Source: Lysinibacillus xylanilyticus
GTDB lineage: Bacteria > Bacillota > Bacilli > Bacillales_A > Planococcaceae
Assembly (NCBI RefSeq): GCF_001183605.1
Contig: NZ_LFXJ01000003.1
Span: forward strand, 42,574 to 106,573
Direction of reading: 5' to 3'
Length of the DNA: 64,000 nt
The notes beneath the pieces are model-generated. The model did no database searches. It was not told the origin of the DNA and saw only the letters and a list, made by a program, of their open reading frames with translations. The translations under genes and the position numbers were made by a program. Below, piece by piece: positions 8,817 to 17,371 of the stretch (positions are counted from its first letter, which is position 1; each line of letters starts with the position of its first letter).

Positions 8817-9104
8817 CTATGCTTTTGCGATTTCCTCTTTGCAGAATGCTAAAATCTCTTCTAGCTCTTCATCCTCTAATGCAAAATCTAAATATTCACC
8901 TTTTGCTTTTTCCATGATGAAGTAATTTAAAATAACTGGCTCTTCGCCTTTTTCGGCGATTAGTACACGAATTTCAATTCCTGCTTCGTGATAAAGCTCA
9001 TCTTCTTCATCAATATCTACATCTAAAATAAATTCGTAACGCTTACCTTCAATAATGTTTGTTGGATCTAAAATTTCTTCCATTGAGAATTGTGTAATTT
9101 CCAT
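8817..9104 (-). CDS. Small acidic conserved protein (DUF6509-like)
   Basis: 95 residues, strongly acidic (VDIDEEDELYHEAG, ALEDEELEEIL), no membrane segment and no catalytic motif recognised. The start ATG follows AAGGAGAT at good spacing, and codon use looks normal for the neighbourhood, so it is a real gene. The composition and the opening MEITQFSMEEILDPTNI resemble a small Bacillaceae family of unknown function that I recall as DUF6509; this name is from memory and uncertain. It stands alone between a repeat block and a divergent alaX-type gene, so context gives no functional hint. Confidence 0.8.
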   Translation of the reverse strand: MEITQFSMEEILDPTNIIEGKRYEFILDVDIDEEDELYHEAGIEIRVLIAEKGEEPVILNYFIMEKAKGEYLDFALEDEELEEILAFCKEEIAKA

Positions 9105-9273
9105 TGTACGATCTCCTTTAAGTTAACCTGTTCATACTATATATTAAATCAAATTCAGCATTGGTCAAATAGAAAACTCGTATACACTTGAAAGTAATTA
9201 TGCCACAATAAAATGGACCTAGTTGAGAGACGCGATTCTCTTAAGAATACTCTACATAAAGGAGGTTTTTTTC

Positions 9274-10458
9274 TTGAAAGATCTACTATATTATCAAGAT
9301 GTTACGCTACGTGAATTTAATGCAACAATTGTCAATAAAGGAACCGATATAGATGGCCGTAACTACGTGGTGCTATCAAATACTGCTTTTTATCCAACTG
9401 GAGGTGGACAACCTCATGACACGGGTACTTTAAATGATATCGAGGTCATTGATGTTGAGAAAATTAATAATGAAATTCGACATTATATTCAAGGTGACTC
9501 TTCAAGTTTAGCTGGAGTAGTGCATGGTAAATTGAACTGGCAACGACGATTTGATCATATGCAGCAACATGCAGGTCAACATATTTTAACAGCGGCCTTT
9601 GTCGAGCTTTTTGATGCACCAACTGTTAGCTTCCATTTGGGCACTGAGCAGGTCACAATTGATATTGCCGTAGACAGCCTAACTGAAGAACAGCTTGTGG
9701 CTGCGGAAGCCCGTGCAAATGAAATTATTCTAGAGAATCGTCCAATTGACACGAAATGGATTAAAGAAGAAGAGCTTGAGAACTATAGCCTTCGTAAAGA
9801 GGTAGCCGTCACAGGAGATATTCGACTTGTTATTATTCCTGATTTTGATTACAACGGCTGTGGCGGTACGCATCCAATATCTACAGGACAAGTAAGTGCA
9901 ATAAAAATCCTTGGCACCGAAAAAATGAAGGGCAATATTCGTGTCTCCTTTGTCTGTGGTCACAGAGTTTTAGCGGAGCTTGCAATGCGAAAGAAAGTAT
10001 TAGCTGATGTTGCAAGACAATTAAGTGTACCTGAAACTGAAGCAGCTTCAGCACTTACAAAAGTCTTAACAACACAGAAAAATACAGAAAAAGCACTCGC
10101 GGCAGCAAAAGAGGAACTACTAAATTATGAAGCAAAAGCGTTAGTTTCTAGTAAAGAACGTATTATTACTGCAGCCTTTACTCAGCGTTCTATGCAAGAG
10201 CTTCAAAAATTAGCAAGAACTATTGTCGCAGAGCAGACCGAATCTATCGTATTACTCGTTTCAGAAAATGAAGACAAGCTTCAGTTTGTCGCGGCACGTG
10301 GTGCAAAAGTTGAGAAAAGTATGAAGGACATTGCTGCAAAAGCACTTCCACTCGTTAATGGAAAAGGCGGTGGCAGTGATCAGATGGTACAAGGCGGTGG
10401 CGAGCGTATTATCTCTACCGAGCAACTATTTGAAGCTGTGCAAGAAGTACTTAACTAA
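9274..10458 (+). CDS. Alanyl-tRNA editing protein AlaX-like (with DHHA1 domain)
   Basis: 394 residues from the TTG at 9274, chosen because AAAGGAGG lies 8 bases before it; the longer frame from 9223 has no ribosome site. The N-terminal part resembles the AlaRS C-terminal/editing region. The zinc/catalytic motif is seen as HMQQHAGQHIL (HxxxH) and CGGTHPISTG, and a DHHA1-like tail carries GKGGGSDQMVQGGG. Such free-standing AlaX proteins hydrolyse mischarged Ser- or Gly-tRNA(Ala) in the cytosol. The gene is monocistronic with a strong terminator right after it. Confidence 0.93.
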   Translation: MKDLLYYQDVTLREFNATIVNKGTDIDGRNYVVLSNTAFYPTGGGQPHDTGTLNDIEVIDVEKINNEIRHYIQGDSSSLAGVVHGKLNWQRRFDHMQQHAGQHILTAAFVELFDAPTVSFHLGTEQVTIDIAVDSLTEEQLVAAEARANEIILENRPIDTKWIKEEELENYSLRKEVAVTGDIRLVIIPDFDYNGCGGTHPISTGQVSAIKILGTEKMKGNIRVSFVCGHRVLAELAMRKKVLADVARQLSVPETEAASALTKVLTTQKNTEKALAAAKEELLNYEAKALVSSKERIITAAFTQRSMQELQKLARTIVAEQTESIVLLVSENEDKLQFVAARGAKVEKSMKDIAAKALPLVNGKGGGSDQMVQGGGERIISTEQLFEAVQEVLN

Positions 10459-10471
10459 CCTTTTCGATGAT

Positions 10472-10508
10472 AGGAGCTCCCCATTACTTGGGGAGCTCCT
10501 TTATTTAT
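10472..10508 (+). terminator. Intrinsic terminator of the alaX-like gene
   Basis: Perfect 11-bp stem AGGAGCTCCCC (10472-10482) / GGGGAGCTCCT (10490-10500) with a 7-base loop, followed by TTATTTATTTATTTTT. Confidence 0.9.
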
Positions 10509-10566
10509 TTATTTTTGCACATCATCACTTGCTGAACATTCTATTGCTACTATCCCCCATCGATGA

Positions 10567-10661
10567 TTATCCACAGACATTCGCTCAGCTGTAGTAATCG
10601 ATCTCTTAGCATATTTCATTTATCCACACATTACCCACAGATAACACACAACTTATCCACA
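10567..10661. promoter_or_regulatory. Cluster of DnaA boxes
   Basis: Three exact copies of the DnaA box TTATCCACA lie at 10567-10575, 10620-10628 and 10653-10661, and a one-mismatch copy TTACCCACA at 10631-10639, all on the same strand. A perfect 9-mer is expected well under once in this length by chance. The cluster is in the 300-bp gap between a terminator and the Tat/dehydrogenase operon. Bacillus subtilis has DnaA-box clusters outside oriC that titrate DnaA or regulate nearby genes, so a similar role is likely. There is no dnaA/dnaN or other replication gene here, which argues against oriC itself. Confidence 0.8.
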
Positions 10662-10799
10662 ACCATCTCGATTACATCAAGTTGATTCGCCTATTGGATT
10701 AAATTAAAAAATTTTCCAGAGATACCTGATTATAATTTACTTTTTTTGCTGATTATAAAAAATAGAATAGTTTCTATACATTTTGAGGGGAGGATTTCT

Positions 10800-11546
10800 A
10801 TGAGTCCTGAAAAAGATATTTCACGTCGTGATTTTTTAAAAACAACAGGGATCGCAGCAGGTACATTAGTCGGCGGTGGATTAATAGGTGGTCTTGTAGG
10901 CTATAACATGCCTGGTAAAGGAACTGCCACGCTAGAGCATGGTCAGCATGGAACTGCTACCGAAGAGACTGGTTCGCCAAAAGCCAAAATGTTTTTTATG
11001 AATCAAAGAGATTTTAATATTTTAGCAAATGCTACTGAACGTATTTTCCCTGAGGACGATTTAGGTCCAGGGGCAAAGGGCTTAGATGTGCCTTACTTTA
11101 TTGACTATCAGCTTGCAGGGCAATATGGCAGTAATTCTAAAGAATATATGCACGGACCATTTGGCGAGGGTGCTCCAACACAAGGTTATCAGAGTCGTTT
11201 AACGCGTGCGGAAATTTTTAAGCAAGGTGTTCAAAAGTTAGAGGCGGAAGCACAGAATCGCTATAAAAAGAGCTTTAACGATATAGATGGTACGCAAATG
11301 GATGAAATTTTAACTGCCTTCCAGAAAGGCGAAGTGCAAATGAGCGGTGTCACATCTGCTTTCTTCTTTAATTTATTACGTGCAGCAACATTAGAAGGTG
11401 CTTATTCTGATCCAATATATGGTGGGAATCGTAATATGGATGGCTGGCGTATGAAAGGCTTTCCCGGTCATCAAATGGCGTATATTACTCAAATCGAAGA
11501 TCCGAAATTCCAAAAAATTGAGCCTAATTCATTAGGTAGCCACTAA
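10800..11546 (+). CDS. Gluconate 2-dehydrogenase subunit 3-like protein with Tat signal
   Basis: 248 residues from the ATG at 10800 behind GGGGAGG; the longer frame from 10746 lacks a ribosome site. The twin-arginine motif SRRDFLKTTG is followed by a hydrophobic glycine-rich stretch. The rest resembles the small subunit (subunit 3 / gamma) of membrane-bound FAD-GMC dehydrogenases such as gluconate or sugar dehydrogenases. In those enzymes the Tat signal on this subunit carries the folded flavoprotein across the membrane as a hitchhiker. The next gene, 18 bp on, encodes that flavoprotein and tatA-tatC follow, so this is very probably the substrate of the local Tat system. Confidence 0.92.
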   Translation: MSPEKDISRRDFLKTTGIAAGTLVGGGLIGGLVGYNMPGKGTATLEHGQHGTATEETGSPKAKMFFMNQRDFNILANATERIFPEDDLGPGAKGLDVPYFIDYQLAGQYGSNSKEYMHGPFGEGAPTQGYQSRLTRAEIFKQGVQKLEAEAQNRYKKSFNDIDGTQMDEILTAFQKGEVQMSGVTSAFFFNLLRAATLEGAYSDPIYGGNRNMDGWRMKGFPGHQMAYITQIEDPKFQKIEPNSLGSH

Positions 11547-11564
11547 TATTAGGGGGTTAGAAAA

Positions 11565-13277
11565 ATGGCAAAAACATTACCAATTGTAGACGTTGTAACA
11601 GTCGGGGTAGGTTGGACCGGCGGTATTGTCGCGGCAGAGTGTTCGAAGGCTGGCTTAAAGGTCGTTGGTCTAGAGCGCGGACAAAAGCGTGGCACAGAAG
11701 ATTATCTGACTATCCATGACGAGTATCGTTATGCAATTCGTTACGATATAATGCAAAATCTTTCTAAGGAAACAGTAAGCTTCCGTAATAATCGCAATAT
11801 GAAAGCATTGCCTATGCGTCAGCTCGGTTCTTTTTTACTTGGTGAAGGGCTTGGCGGCTCTGGTACACACTGGAACGGTATGACGTATCGCTTTTTACCA
11901 TATGATTTTCAAATTAAAACATTGACAGACAAACGATATGGTGCGAATAAGCTTGGACCTGATTATTTAATACAAGATTGGGGATTAACATACGATGAAC
12001 TTGAGCCCTATTTCGACAAGTTCGAAAAAACGGCAGGTATTTCTGGAGACGATAAAAATCCATTTAGTGGAAAACGCTCAAATCCTTATCCGACTGGGCC
12101 TATGAAAATGACACCGATGCTTACGCAATTTGAAACAGCTACAAAAAAATTAAAATTATCACCTTACATGGTTCCTTCTGCTAACTTATCAGAAGTTTAT
12201 AAGAACCCTGACGGTGAAACGATTAATGCTTGTCAATATTGCGGCTTCTGCGAACGCTTCGGCTGTGAATATGGCGCCAAATCATCTGCAGAGGTTACTG
12301 TTGTTCCAACTGCATTAAAAACAGGTAACTTTGACTTACGCTACAATTCCAATGTTGTTGAAATCTTAAAGAAAGGCAATAAAGTAACTGGTGTCCGATA
12401 CATTGATACGATATCTGGTGAAGAATTTATTCAACCAGCTAATGCTGTCGTTCTTACTAGTTATGTCTTTAATAATGCCAAACTATTAATGGTATCTAAC
12501 ATTGGAGAACGTTATGATCCAGCTACTGGAAAAGGGACACTTGGAAGAAACTATTGCTATCAAATACTACCTGGAGCAGCAGGTTTCTTCGATGAGCAGT
12601 ATAACACCTTTATGGGTGCAGGTTCACTCGGTGTGAGTTTAGATGACTATAATGGCGATAATTTTGACCATAGCGACTTAGATTTTATTCACGGTGGAAG
12701 TATAGCTCTAACACAAACAGGTGCGCGCCCTATCGGCTCGAACCCAACACCTCCTGATACGCCAACATGGGGATCAGAATTTAAAAAGCAATCTATTCAT
12801 TACTATACACGTTCATTCGGGATTGGTGCACAGGGTGCTTCGATGCCACATAAAGAAAATTATTTGTCTCTTGATTCTACGTATAAGGATGCTTATGGCT
12901 TACCTCTTATACAGTTAACGTATAACTTTACGGATCAGGATCGCGCACTTCATAAATATATTTCAGCACGTGCGGCTGACATTATGAAAGAAATGGGCGC
13001 CAAAACTGTTGTCCCTAATGCTGAAATTACTGATTACAATATTGTACCGTATCAAACAACCCATAATACAGGCGGAACGGTTATGAGCTTAAAGCCTGAG
13101 GACGGCGTTGTGAATAACTACATGCAGCATTGGAATGCAGAAAACCTTTTTGCTGTGAGCGCCGGAAACTTTGCACACAATAGTGGCTATAATCCAACTG
13201 GTACGTTAGGGGCACTAGCCTATCGCTGTGCAGAGGGTGTTGTGAAATATAGCAAATCAGGTGGTTCCTTAGTATAA
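11565..13277 (+). CDS. GMC-family FAD dehydrogenase, large subunit
   Basis: 570 residues, typical for the large subunit of gluconate/sugar dehydrogenases. An N-terminal Rossmann FAD site reads VTVGVGWTGGIVAAE with a following acidic LERG. A cysteine-rich stretch CQYCGFCERFGCEYG around residues 220-237 may bind a metal or 3Fe-4S-type cluster, as proposed for related dehydrogenases. The GMC C-terminal active-site region ends NPTGTLGALAYR, with a preceding AGNFAHNSGYN. It has no own signal peptide, which fits hitchhiker export with the preceding subunit. No cytochrome c subunit is encoded nearby, so its electron acceptor is open. Confidence 0.9.
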   Translation: MAKTLPIVDVVTVGVGWTGGIVAAECSKAGLKVVGLERGQKRGTEDYLTIHDEYRYAIRYDIMQNLSKETVSFRNNRNMKALPMRQLGSFLLGEGLGGSGTHWNGMTYRFLPYDFQIKTLTDKRYGANKLGPDYLIQDWGLTYDELEPYFDKFEKTAGISGDDKNPFSGKRSNPYPTGPMKMTPMLTQFETATKKLKLSPYMVPSANLSEVYKNPDGETINACQYCGFCERFGCEYGAKSSAEVTVVPTALKTGNFDLRYNSNVVEILKKGNKVTGVRYIDTISGEEFIQPANAVVLTSYVFNNAKLLMVSNIGERYDPATGKGTLGRNYCYQILPGAAGFFDEQYNTFMGAGSLGVSLDDYNGDNFDHSDLDFIHGGSIALTQTGARPIGSNPTPPDTPTWGSEFKKQSIHYYTRSFGIGAQGASMPHKENYLSLDSTYKDAYGLPLIQLTYNFTDQDRALHKYISARAADIMKEMGAKTVVPNAEITDYNIVPYQTTHNTGGTVMSLKPEDGVVNNYMQHWNAENLFAVSAGNFAHNSGYNPTGTLGALAYRCAEGVVKYSKSGGSLV

Positions 13278-13355
13278 CTTCTTTCAGCGGGTGTCACGGA
13301 ATTATACCAAGGCAAAATTGATATACTAAAAATTTCATTAAAAGGAGGCAAGATT

Positions 13356-13559
13356 ATGGGAGGTCTTGGAGCAATTGGATTACCAGGGTTAATCATCATT
13401 TTAGTAATTGTTTTAATCGTGTTTGGTCCAAAAAAATTGCCTGAAATCGGCGGTGCAGTCGGTAAAACATTTGCAGAGTTTAAAAAGTCCACGAAGGGGC
13501 TTATTGATGATGAAGATGATTCAACGAAAAAAGAAAATAAAAAATCTGACGCTTCGTAG
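13356..13559 (+). CDS. tatA: Sec-independent translocase protein TatA
   Basis: 67 residues: an N-terminal transmembrane helix (about residues 8-24), the [11 protein letters not shown] hinge, an amphipathic helix [14 protein letters not shown] and a charged tail, all diagnostic for TatA/E. A good AAAGGAGG site precedes the ATG. It follows the Tat-dependent dehydrogenase genes and precedes tatC, giving a substrate-dedicated minimal TatA-TatC system like the phoD-tatAd-tatCd arrangement of Bacillus. No tatB is expected in this group, because TatA covers both roles. Confidence 0.96.
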   Translation: MGGLGAIGLPGLIIILVIVLIVFGPKKLPEIGGAVGKTFAEFKKSTKGLIDDEDDSTKKENKKSDAS

Positions 13560-13570
13560 GAGGTTTTCCT

Positions 13571-14416
13571 ATGGATCCATATGAAGAAGGAAAAAGAGAA
13601 TATTTAAGTCCACTTGATAAGAAAGAAGCTGAGCCTCTCACACCTGTAGAGGCTTTTGTTGAAGTTCCAGTAGAGACAATTGAACAGGATGTGGTAGTTC
13701 ATGAGCCTCTTTTCCCAATTGCATCATTACTTGAACATCTTACTGAACTGAGAAAACAAATTATTAAAGGGCTTTTCGTATTTATTTTATTTTTTATTAT
13801 CGTATTCTCTACTATTAATATTTGGTTTCCTTATGTAACTCGAGGACATTCACTAATTATTTTAGGGCCTTTAGAGGTTGTGAAGTTTTACATGACCATT
13901 TCCACAACACTAGCATTCGGGCTATCTATGCCCTTTTTAGTTCATTTTTTGTGGAGCTTCGTAAAGCCAGGTTTAAAAGAAGAAGAAAGCCGTTTCCTCG
14001 GTCTTTATGCACCTGTCATGCTTGTACTCTTTTTATTAGGCGTAGCATTCGGTTATTTTATTGTTAATCCACTCAGCTACGCATTTTTAGTAAGTGTAGG
14101 AGCAACTAATTTTGATGTTATGGTTTCAGCAAATGAATACATGCATTTTTTAGTGATGACAACTATACCACTCGGACTACTCTTTGAATTACCAATTGTA
14201 GCCCTCTTTTTATCGTCTATTGGTGTACTAACGGCTGAATCCATGAAAAAAATACGAGGCTGGTCTTATATTGGGATGGGGGTTGGTTCTGCTGTAATTA
14301 CACCACCCGATTTTATTAGCCAGTTACTCGTCTTAATTCCAATGATTATTTTATATGAAATAAGTATCTATCTTGTTAAACGTATAGAGCGTAAACAAAT
14401 AGAAAGCACTGCGTAG
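13571..14416 (+). CDS. tatC: Sec-independent translocase protein TatC
   Basis: 281 residues with six hydrophobic segments and the conserved HLTELRKQI motif that binds the twin-arginine signal. It has a hydrophilic, acidic N-terminal extension of about 45 residues before that motif, which makes it longer than the usual ~245. The gene lies 11 bp after tatA behind AGGAGG and is the last of the four-gene unit, ended by a strong terminator. Confidence 0.96.
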   Translation: MDPYEEGKREYLSPLDKKEAEPLTPVEAFVEVPVETIEQDVVVHEPLFPIASLLEHLTELRKQIIKGLFVFILFFIIVFSTINIWFPYVTRGHSLIILGPLEVVKFYMTISTTLAFGLSMPFLVHFLWSFVKPGLKEEESRFLGLYAPVMLVLFLLGVAFGYFIVNPLSYAFLVSVGATNFDVMVSANEYMHFLVMTTIPLGLLFELPIVALFLSSIGVLTAESMKKIRGWSYIGMGVGSAVITPPDFISQLLVLIPMIILYEISIYLVKRIERKQIESTA

Positions 14417-14442
14417 CAAAGACGCAGTGCTTTATTTTTTCT
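14403..14442. terminator. Bidirectional intrinsic terminator
   Basis: 12-bp stem AAAGCACTGCGT (14403-14414) / ACGCAGTGCTTT (14422-14433), followed by ATTTTTTCTTT. It overlaps the stop codons of tatC and of the convergent phosphoesterase gene. Confidence 0.88.
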
Positions 14443-15253
14443 TTAATTCCATTACAACAATCTCTGGTGGATTAAAAATTCGAATAGGTACTGTACTATT
14501 ACCTAATCCTCGACTAACGGCCATTGTCGTTGTTCCTTCCTCAAAAACGCCAGCCGTATATTTTGGAAGTATTCCCTGTCCTCGTGCGAAAAGACCACCA
14601 AAACCAGGAATTCGAACTTGTCCGCCATGTGCATGTCCTGCAAATACTAAATCAATTCCAAAATCCACGTACGTATTAAACACTTCTGGTCGATGCGCTA
14701 GTAAAATCGTTAATATATTTGGTGGAACATTTTCAGTTGCTATCTTTAGCATTTCCTTTGTTGTTCTACCCGATAACGGATCTTCTATGCCAACAATCGC
14801 CAAGCGCTCCCCGTCGCGCTCAATGACGGTCGATTCATTGGACAATACATGTACACCTAACGATGATAGCTCCTCATAAATTACATTCACTTTATTCGTC
14901 GCTACTTCATGGTTCCCTAGTACATAATAGACATCCGCTAATTTAACTAATCCTCTAGCAGCCTGCAAGCTTCGCTCCAAATCATAACGATTACTATCAA
15001 CTAAATCACCTGTAATAAAAATCAGGTCAGGATTTGTTGCTTTCACCTTTGCTATGAGCTTCTCTTGCTGTTCACCAAAGAGAGCATCCTGTAAATCTGA
15101 TATTTGTGTAATGCGTAGCCCATCAAAGCTGGCAGGCACTTTTTCTGACTCGAATTCATACTTGCTTACGACCAGCCAATGATTGTTTACGTACAAAAAA
15201 ATGACTATAAAAACAAGAAAAAAAGCTACATATAATAATTTTTTCAATCGCAA
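14432..15253 (-). CDS. Metallophosphoesterase (YkuE/YaeI-like), altered first metal motif
   Basis: 273 residues with an N-terminal membrane anchor (about residues 7-25) and a calcineurin-like phosphoesterase domain: FITGDLVDSNR, VLGNHEV, LLAHRPEVF and FAGHAHGGQVRIPGFG are all present. In the first motif the usual D-x-H reads SDLQDALFG, so the metal-ligand His is replaced by Gln; the codon is CAG and clear. Related anchored enzymes act outside the cell on phosphodiesters, and YkuE in Bacillus subtilis is Tat-exported. Whether the change abolishes activity or tunes metal use is not known. It is convergent to tatC and monocistronic. Confidence 0.88.
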   Translation of the reverse strand: MRLKKLLYVAFFLVFIVIFLYVNNHWLVVSKYEFESEKVPASFDGLRITQISDLQDALFGEQQEKLIAKVKATNPDLIFITGDLVDSNRYDLERSLQAARGLVKLADVYYVLGNHEVATNKVNVIYEELSSLGVHVLSNESTVIERDGERLAIVGIEDPLSGRTTKEMLKIATENVPPNILTILLAHRPEVFNTYVDFGIDLVFAGHAHGGQVRIPGFGGLFARGQGILPKYTAGVFEEGTTTMAVSRGLGNSTVPIRIFNPPEIVVMELKKK

Positions 15254-15287
15254 TCGCTCACCCTAGGCTACTTATTCATCAGATTAA

Positions 15288-15600
15288 TTTCGCCTTGGCG
15301 TAATTGCGCCCGGATTTTGAATTGTGCCTAGGCCTGCACGAGGGCCGATACGATGTCGGTCATTTCGGTAATGCCACAGGACGTGGCGTTTTATCGATGC
15401 AGGTCAGTTAGCCGTTTTCGCAGGATGCGAAGGTTTTAGGCTAACATCCTCGTATTCATTCCTTTAAAAATCCGTGACATCCGCCGGAGGCTTTGGTGCC
15501 AACGTGATGTTGGTCACTAAGTCATTGCCACAGGACGTGGCGTTCTTAGACTGAGTTCCTCTATTTCAGTAGGTGTTGGGATACTCACTGAAAAGGAACA
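15288..15600. repeat. Dispersed repeat family C (copy 2) with nested stem-loops
   Basis: Begins CGCCTTGGCGTAATTGCGCCCGG-like and carries nested hairpins at 15407-15445 (outer GTTAGCC/GGCTAAC, inner TTCGC/GCGAA, loop AGGAT) and 15516-15556 (outer ACTAAGTC/GACTGAGT, inner GCCAC/GTGGC, loop AGGAC). A weaker hairpin near 15361-15400 has inner GCCAC/GTGGC. The blocks GTGACATCCGCCGGAGGCTT and TTCCTCTATTTCAG are shared with copy 1. Confidence 0.75.
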
Positions 15601-15868
15601 ACATCCACATTCATCTCACCACCTTCAGAGGTGGGAGCTTCTACTGAATGAAGATAAAAAATCTGACCCTCCTATTATAAGCATAAAACAAAGTAATTGT
15701 AAGCACATACACATAAAATCATTAGACTGCTCCAAAAAGACTAACCCCAAATGTATTGTCAACTGACTGTCAAACCTTCTTGGTTTGTTGACATAAACAC
15801 TGCGGGTTTCTGTAGTGGCACTCCATGTTCAACGTGTATGAATACCTCAATAAACGAACCAAAGTAAA
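15601..15868. other. Intergenic region without a recognisable gene
   Basis: Holds two small hairpins: CCACCT/AGGTGG near 15618-15633, and TGTCAAACC (15768-15776) against GGTTTGTTGACA (15782-15793). No open frame with a ribosome site was seen. Confidence 0.5.
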
Positions 15869-15918
15869 AAAAACACATTTAGACATTCCTTTCAGAAAGT
15901 CTAAATGCGTTTTTTCGT
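15869..15918 (-). terminator. Terminator of the amino-acid ABC operon
   Basis: On the minus strand the stem AAACGCATTTAGAC / GTCTAAATGTGTTT (15871-15913, one mismatch) is followed by a run of T. It lies directly after the ATPase stop codon. Confidence 0.8.
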
Positions 15919-16641
15919 TTATAATACTTTTTCTAAGAAATCCTTCGCGCGCTGTGTAGATGGTGATGTGAAAAACTGTTCTGGTGATGCATCCTCAATT
16001 AGCTTTCCGCCATCAAGGAATAGTATACGGTCAGCCACTTCACGTGCAAAGCCCATCTCATGCGTTACGATTAACATGGTCATCCCAGTATCAGCAAGAT
16101 TTTTCATAACAGCTAATACCTCTTTTACCATTTCAGGGTCAAGAGCTGAAGTAGGCTCGTCAAATAAAATTACTTTTGGATCCATCGCAAGTGCTCGGGC
16201 AATGGCAACACGTTGCTTCTGCCCTCCCGATAGACGGTTTGGATATTCATTGCGCTTTTCAAATAGGCCTACCTTCGTTAATAAATCTTCAGCCTTTTTG
16301 ATAGCAACTGCCTTGTCCATTCCTTTCACATTAATCGGTGCGTATGTTAAATTTTCAAGTACCGTTTTATGAGGGAAAAGATGAAAATGCTGAAATACCA
16401 TACCGACTTCTTCACGGATCTTCATAATGTTTGTCCCTTTGTCCGTTAGAACGTCGCCAGCAATTGTAATCTTTCCGCTCGTTGGCTCTTCTAATAAATT
16501 TAAGCAGCGCAGAAATGTTGATTTACCAGATCCCGATGGTCCAATAATAGCAATTACTTCTTTTTCTTTAACTTCAGTTGAAATACCTTTTAGTACTTCA
16601 TTATTTCCATATGATTTGTGTAAATCTTCAATTTTAATCAC
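15919..16641 (-). CDS. Polar amino acid ABC transporter, ATP-binding protein
   Basis: 240 residues, full PAAT-family ATPase: Walker [11 protein letters not shown]-loop [14 protein letters not shown], signature [15 protein letters not shown], Walker [15 protein letters not shown] and H-loop VTHEMGFA. It overlaps the permease gene by 8 bp and is the last gene of the binding protein-permease-ATPase unit. It energises uptake of a polar amino acid (glutamine, arginine or cystine type); the specificity is set by the binding protein and is not certain. Confidence 0.95.
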   Translation of the reverse strand: MIKIEDLHKSYGNNEVLKGISTEVKEKEVIAIIGPSGSGKSTFLRCLNLLEEPTSGKITIAGDVLTDKGTNIMKIREEVGMVFQHFHLFPHKTVLENLTYAPINVKGMDKAVAIKKAEDLLTKVGLFEKRNEYPNRLSGGQKQRVAIARALAMDPKVILFDEPTSALDPEMVKEVLAVMKNLADTGMTMLIVTHEMGFAREVADRILFLDGGKLIEDASPEQFFTSPSTQRAKDFLEKVL

Positions 16642-17293
16642 TTTTTCTCATTCCTTTCTCGATTCGTTTACCAAGGAACGTTAATACAAGCGTCATAATG
16701 TAGTAAATCACACCCGCAAATAGTAAAGGCTCAAGATAGCGATATGTTGAACCACCTACAATGTAAGCACGGCGCATAATATCAAGTGCACTAATAACTG
16801 TGACAACGGCTGTTTCTTTATTTAATGTAATAAACTCATTTACTAAAGATGGTAAAATGTTTTTTACGGCTTGTGGGATAATAATATCTTTCATCATTTT
16901 TGCATATGGAATACCTAGAGCCTGTGCCGCTTCCATCTGCCCTTTATCAACCGCATTAATACCAGCGCGAATGATTTCAGAAATATAAGCACCTGAGTTT
17001 AACCCGAATGCAATGATAGCCGTTGGAACTGGTTCAATTTGAATATCTAATAACTGTGGCACTGCATAGTAAATAATCATTAATTGTAGTACGAGCGGCG
17101 TACCACGGAAAATCGATGTATAAAAATCAGCAAACCAACGCAAAACTTTCACTTTACCAATTTTGCATAATGCTAGTAATATACCAATTATAAAACCAAT
17201 GACTGATGCACCGAATGCAATTTGAAGTGTGACACCTATCCCTTTTAATATATAAGGCATAGAGGGAATGATAGCTGTAAAATCTAAATTCAC
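16634..17293 (-). CDS. Polar amino acid ABC transporter, permease
   Basis: 219 residues, about five transmembrane helices, with the PAAT permease features [15 protein letters not shown] and the EAA loop [22 protein letters not shown] that docks the ATPase. The GTG start lies behind AAAGGAGG. It is encoded between the binding protein and the ATPase, separated from the former by a hairpin. Confidence 0.95.
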   Translation of the reverse strand: MNLDFTAIIPSMPYILKGIGVTLQIAFGASVIGFIIGILLALCKIGKVKVLRWFADFYTSIFRGTPLVLQLMIIYYAVPQLLDIQIEPVPTAIIAFGLNSGAYISEIIRAGINAVDKGQMEAAQALGIPYAKMMKDIIIPQAVKNILPSLVNEFITLNKETAVVTVISALDIMRRAYIVGGSTYRYLEPLLFAGVIYYIMTLVLTFLGKRIEKGMRKSD

Positions 17294-17333
17294 AGCGCCC
17301 CCTCCTTTCTTGTTCTTTTTTAAGGAAATATAA

Positions 17334-17359
17334 GCGATAGCTCTATTTCGAGCTATCGC
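17334..17359 (-). terminator. Intercistronic hairpin (attenuator or mRNA stabiliser)
   Basis: Perfect 10-bp stem GCGATAGCTC / GAGCTATCGC with a 6-base loop, between the binding-protein stop and the permease start, followed by a weak T-rich stretch. Such hairpins in importer operons usually give more binding protein than membrane components. Confidence 0.7.
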
Positions 17360-17371
17360 AGTTCAACTTGC

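Noticed and set aside
10567..10661. Chromosomal origin (oriC)
   Set aside because: DnaA boxes are present but there is no dnaA, dnaN, rpmH or AT-rich unwinding element with the usual gene order.
14427..14879. 150-codon plus-strand frame
   Set aside because: Entirely antisense to the phosphoesterase gene, which has all family motifs.
15604..15660. Riboswitch or T-box upstream of the amino-acid operon
   Set aside because: The small hairpins lie downstream of the operon end, not in its leader, and no conserved T-box or riboswitch core is seen.
15905..16372. 155-codon plus-strand frame
   Set aside because: Antisense to the amino-acid ABC ATPase with full Walker and signature motifs.
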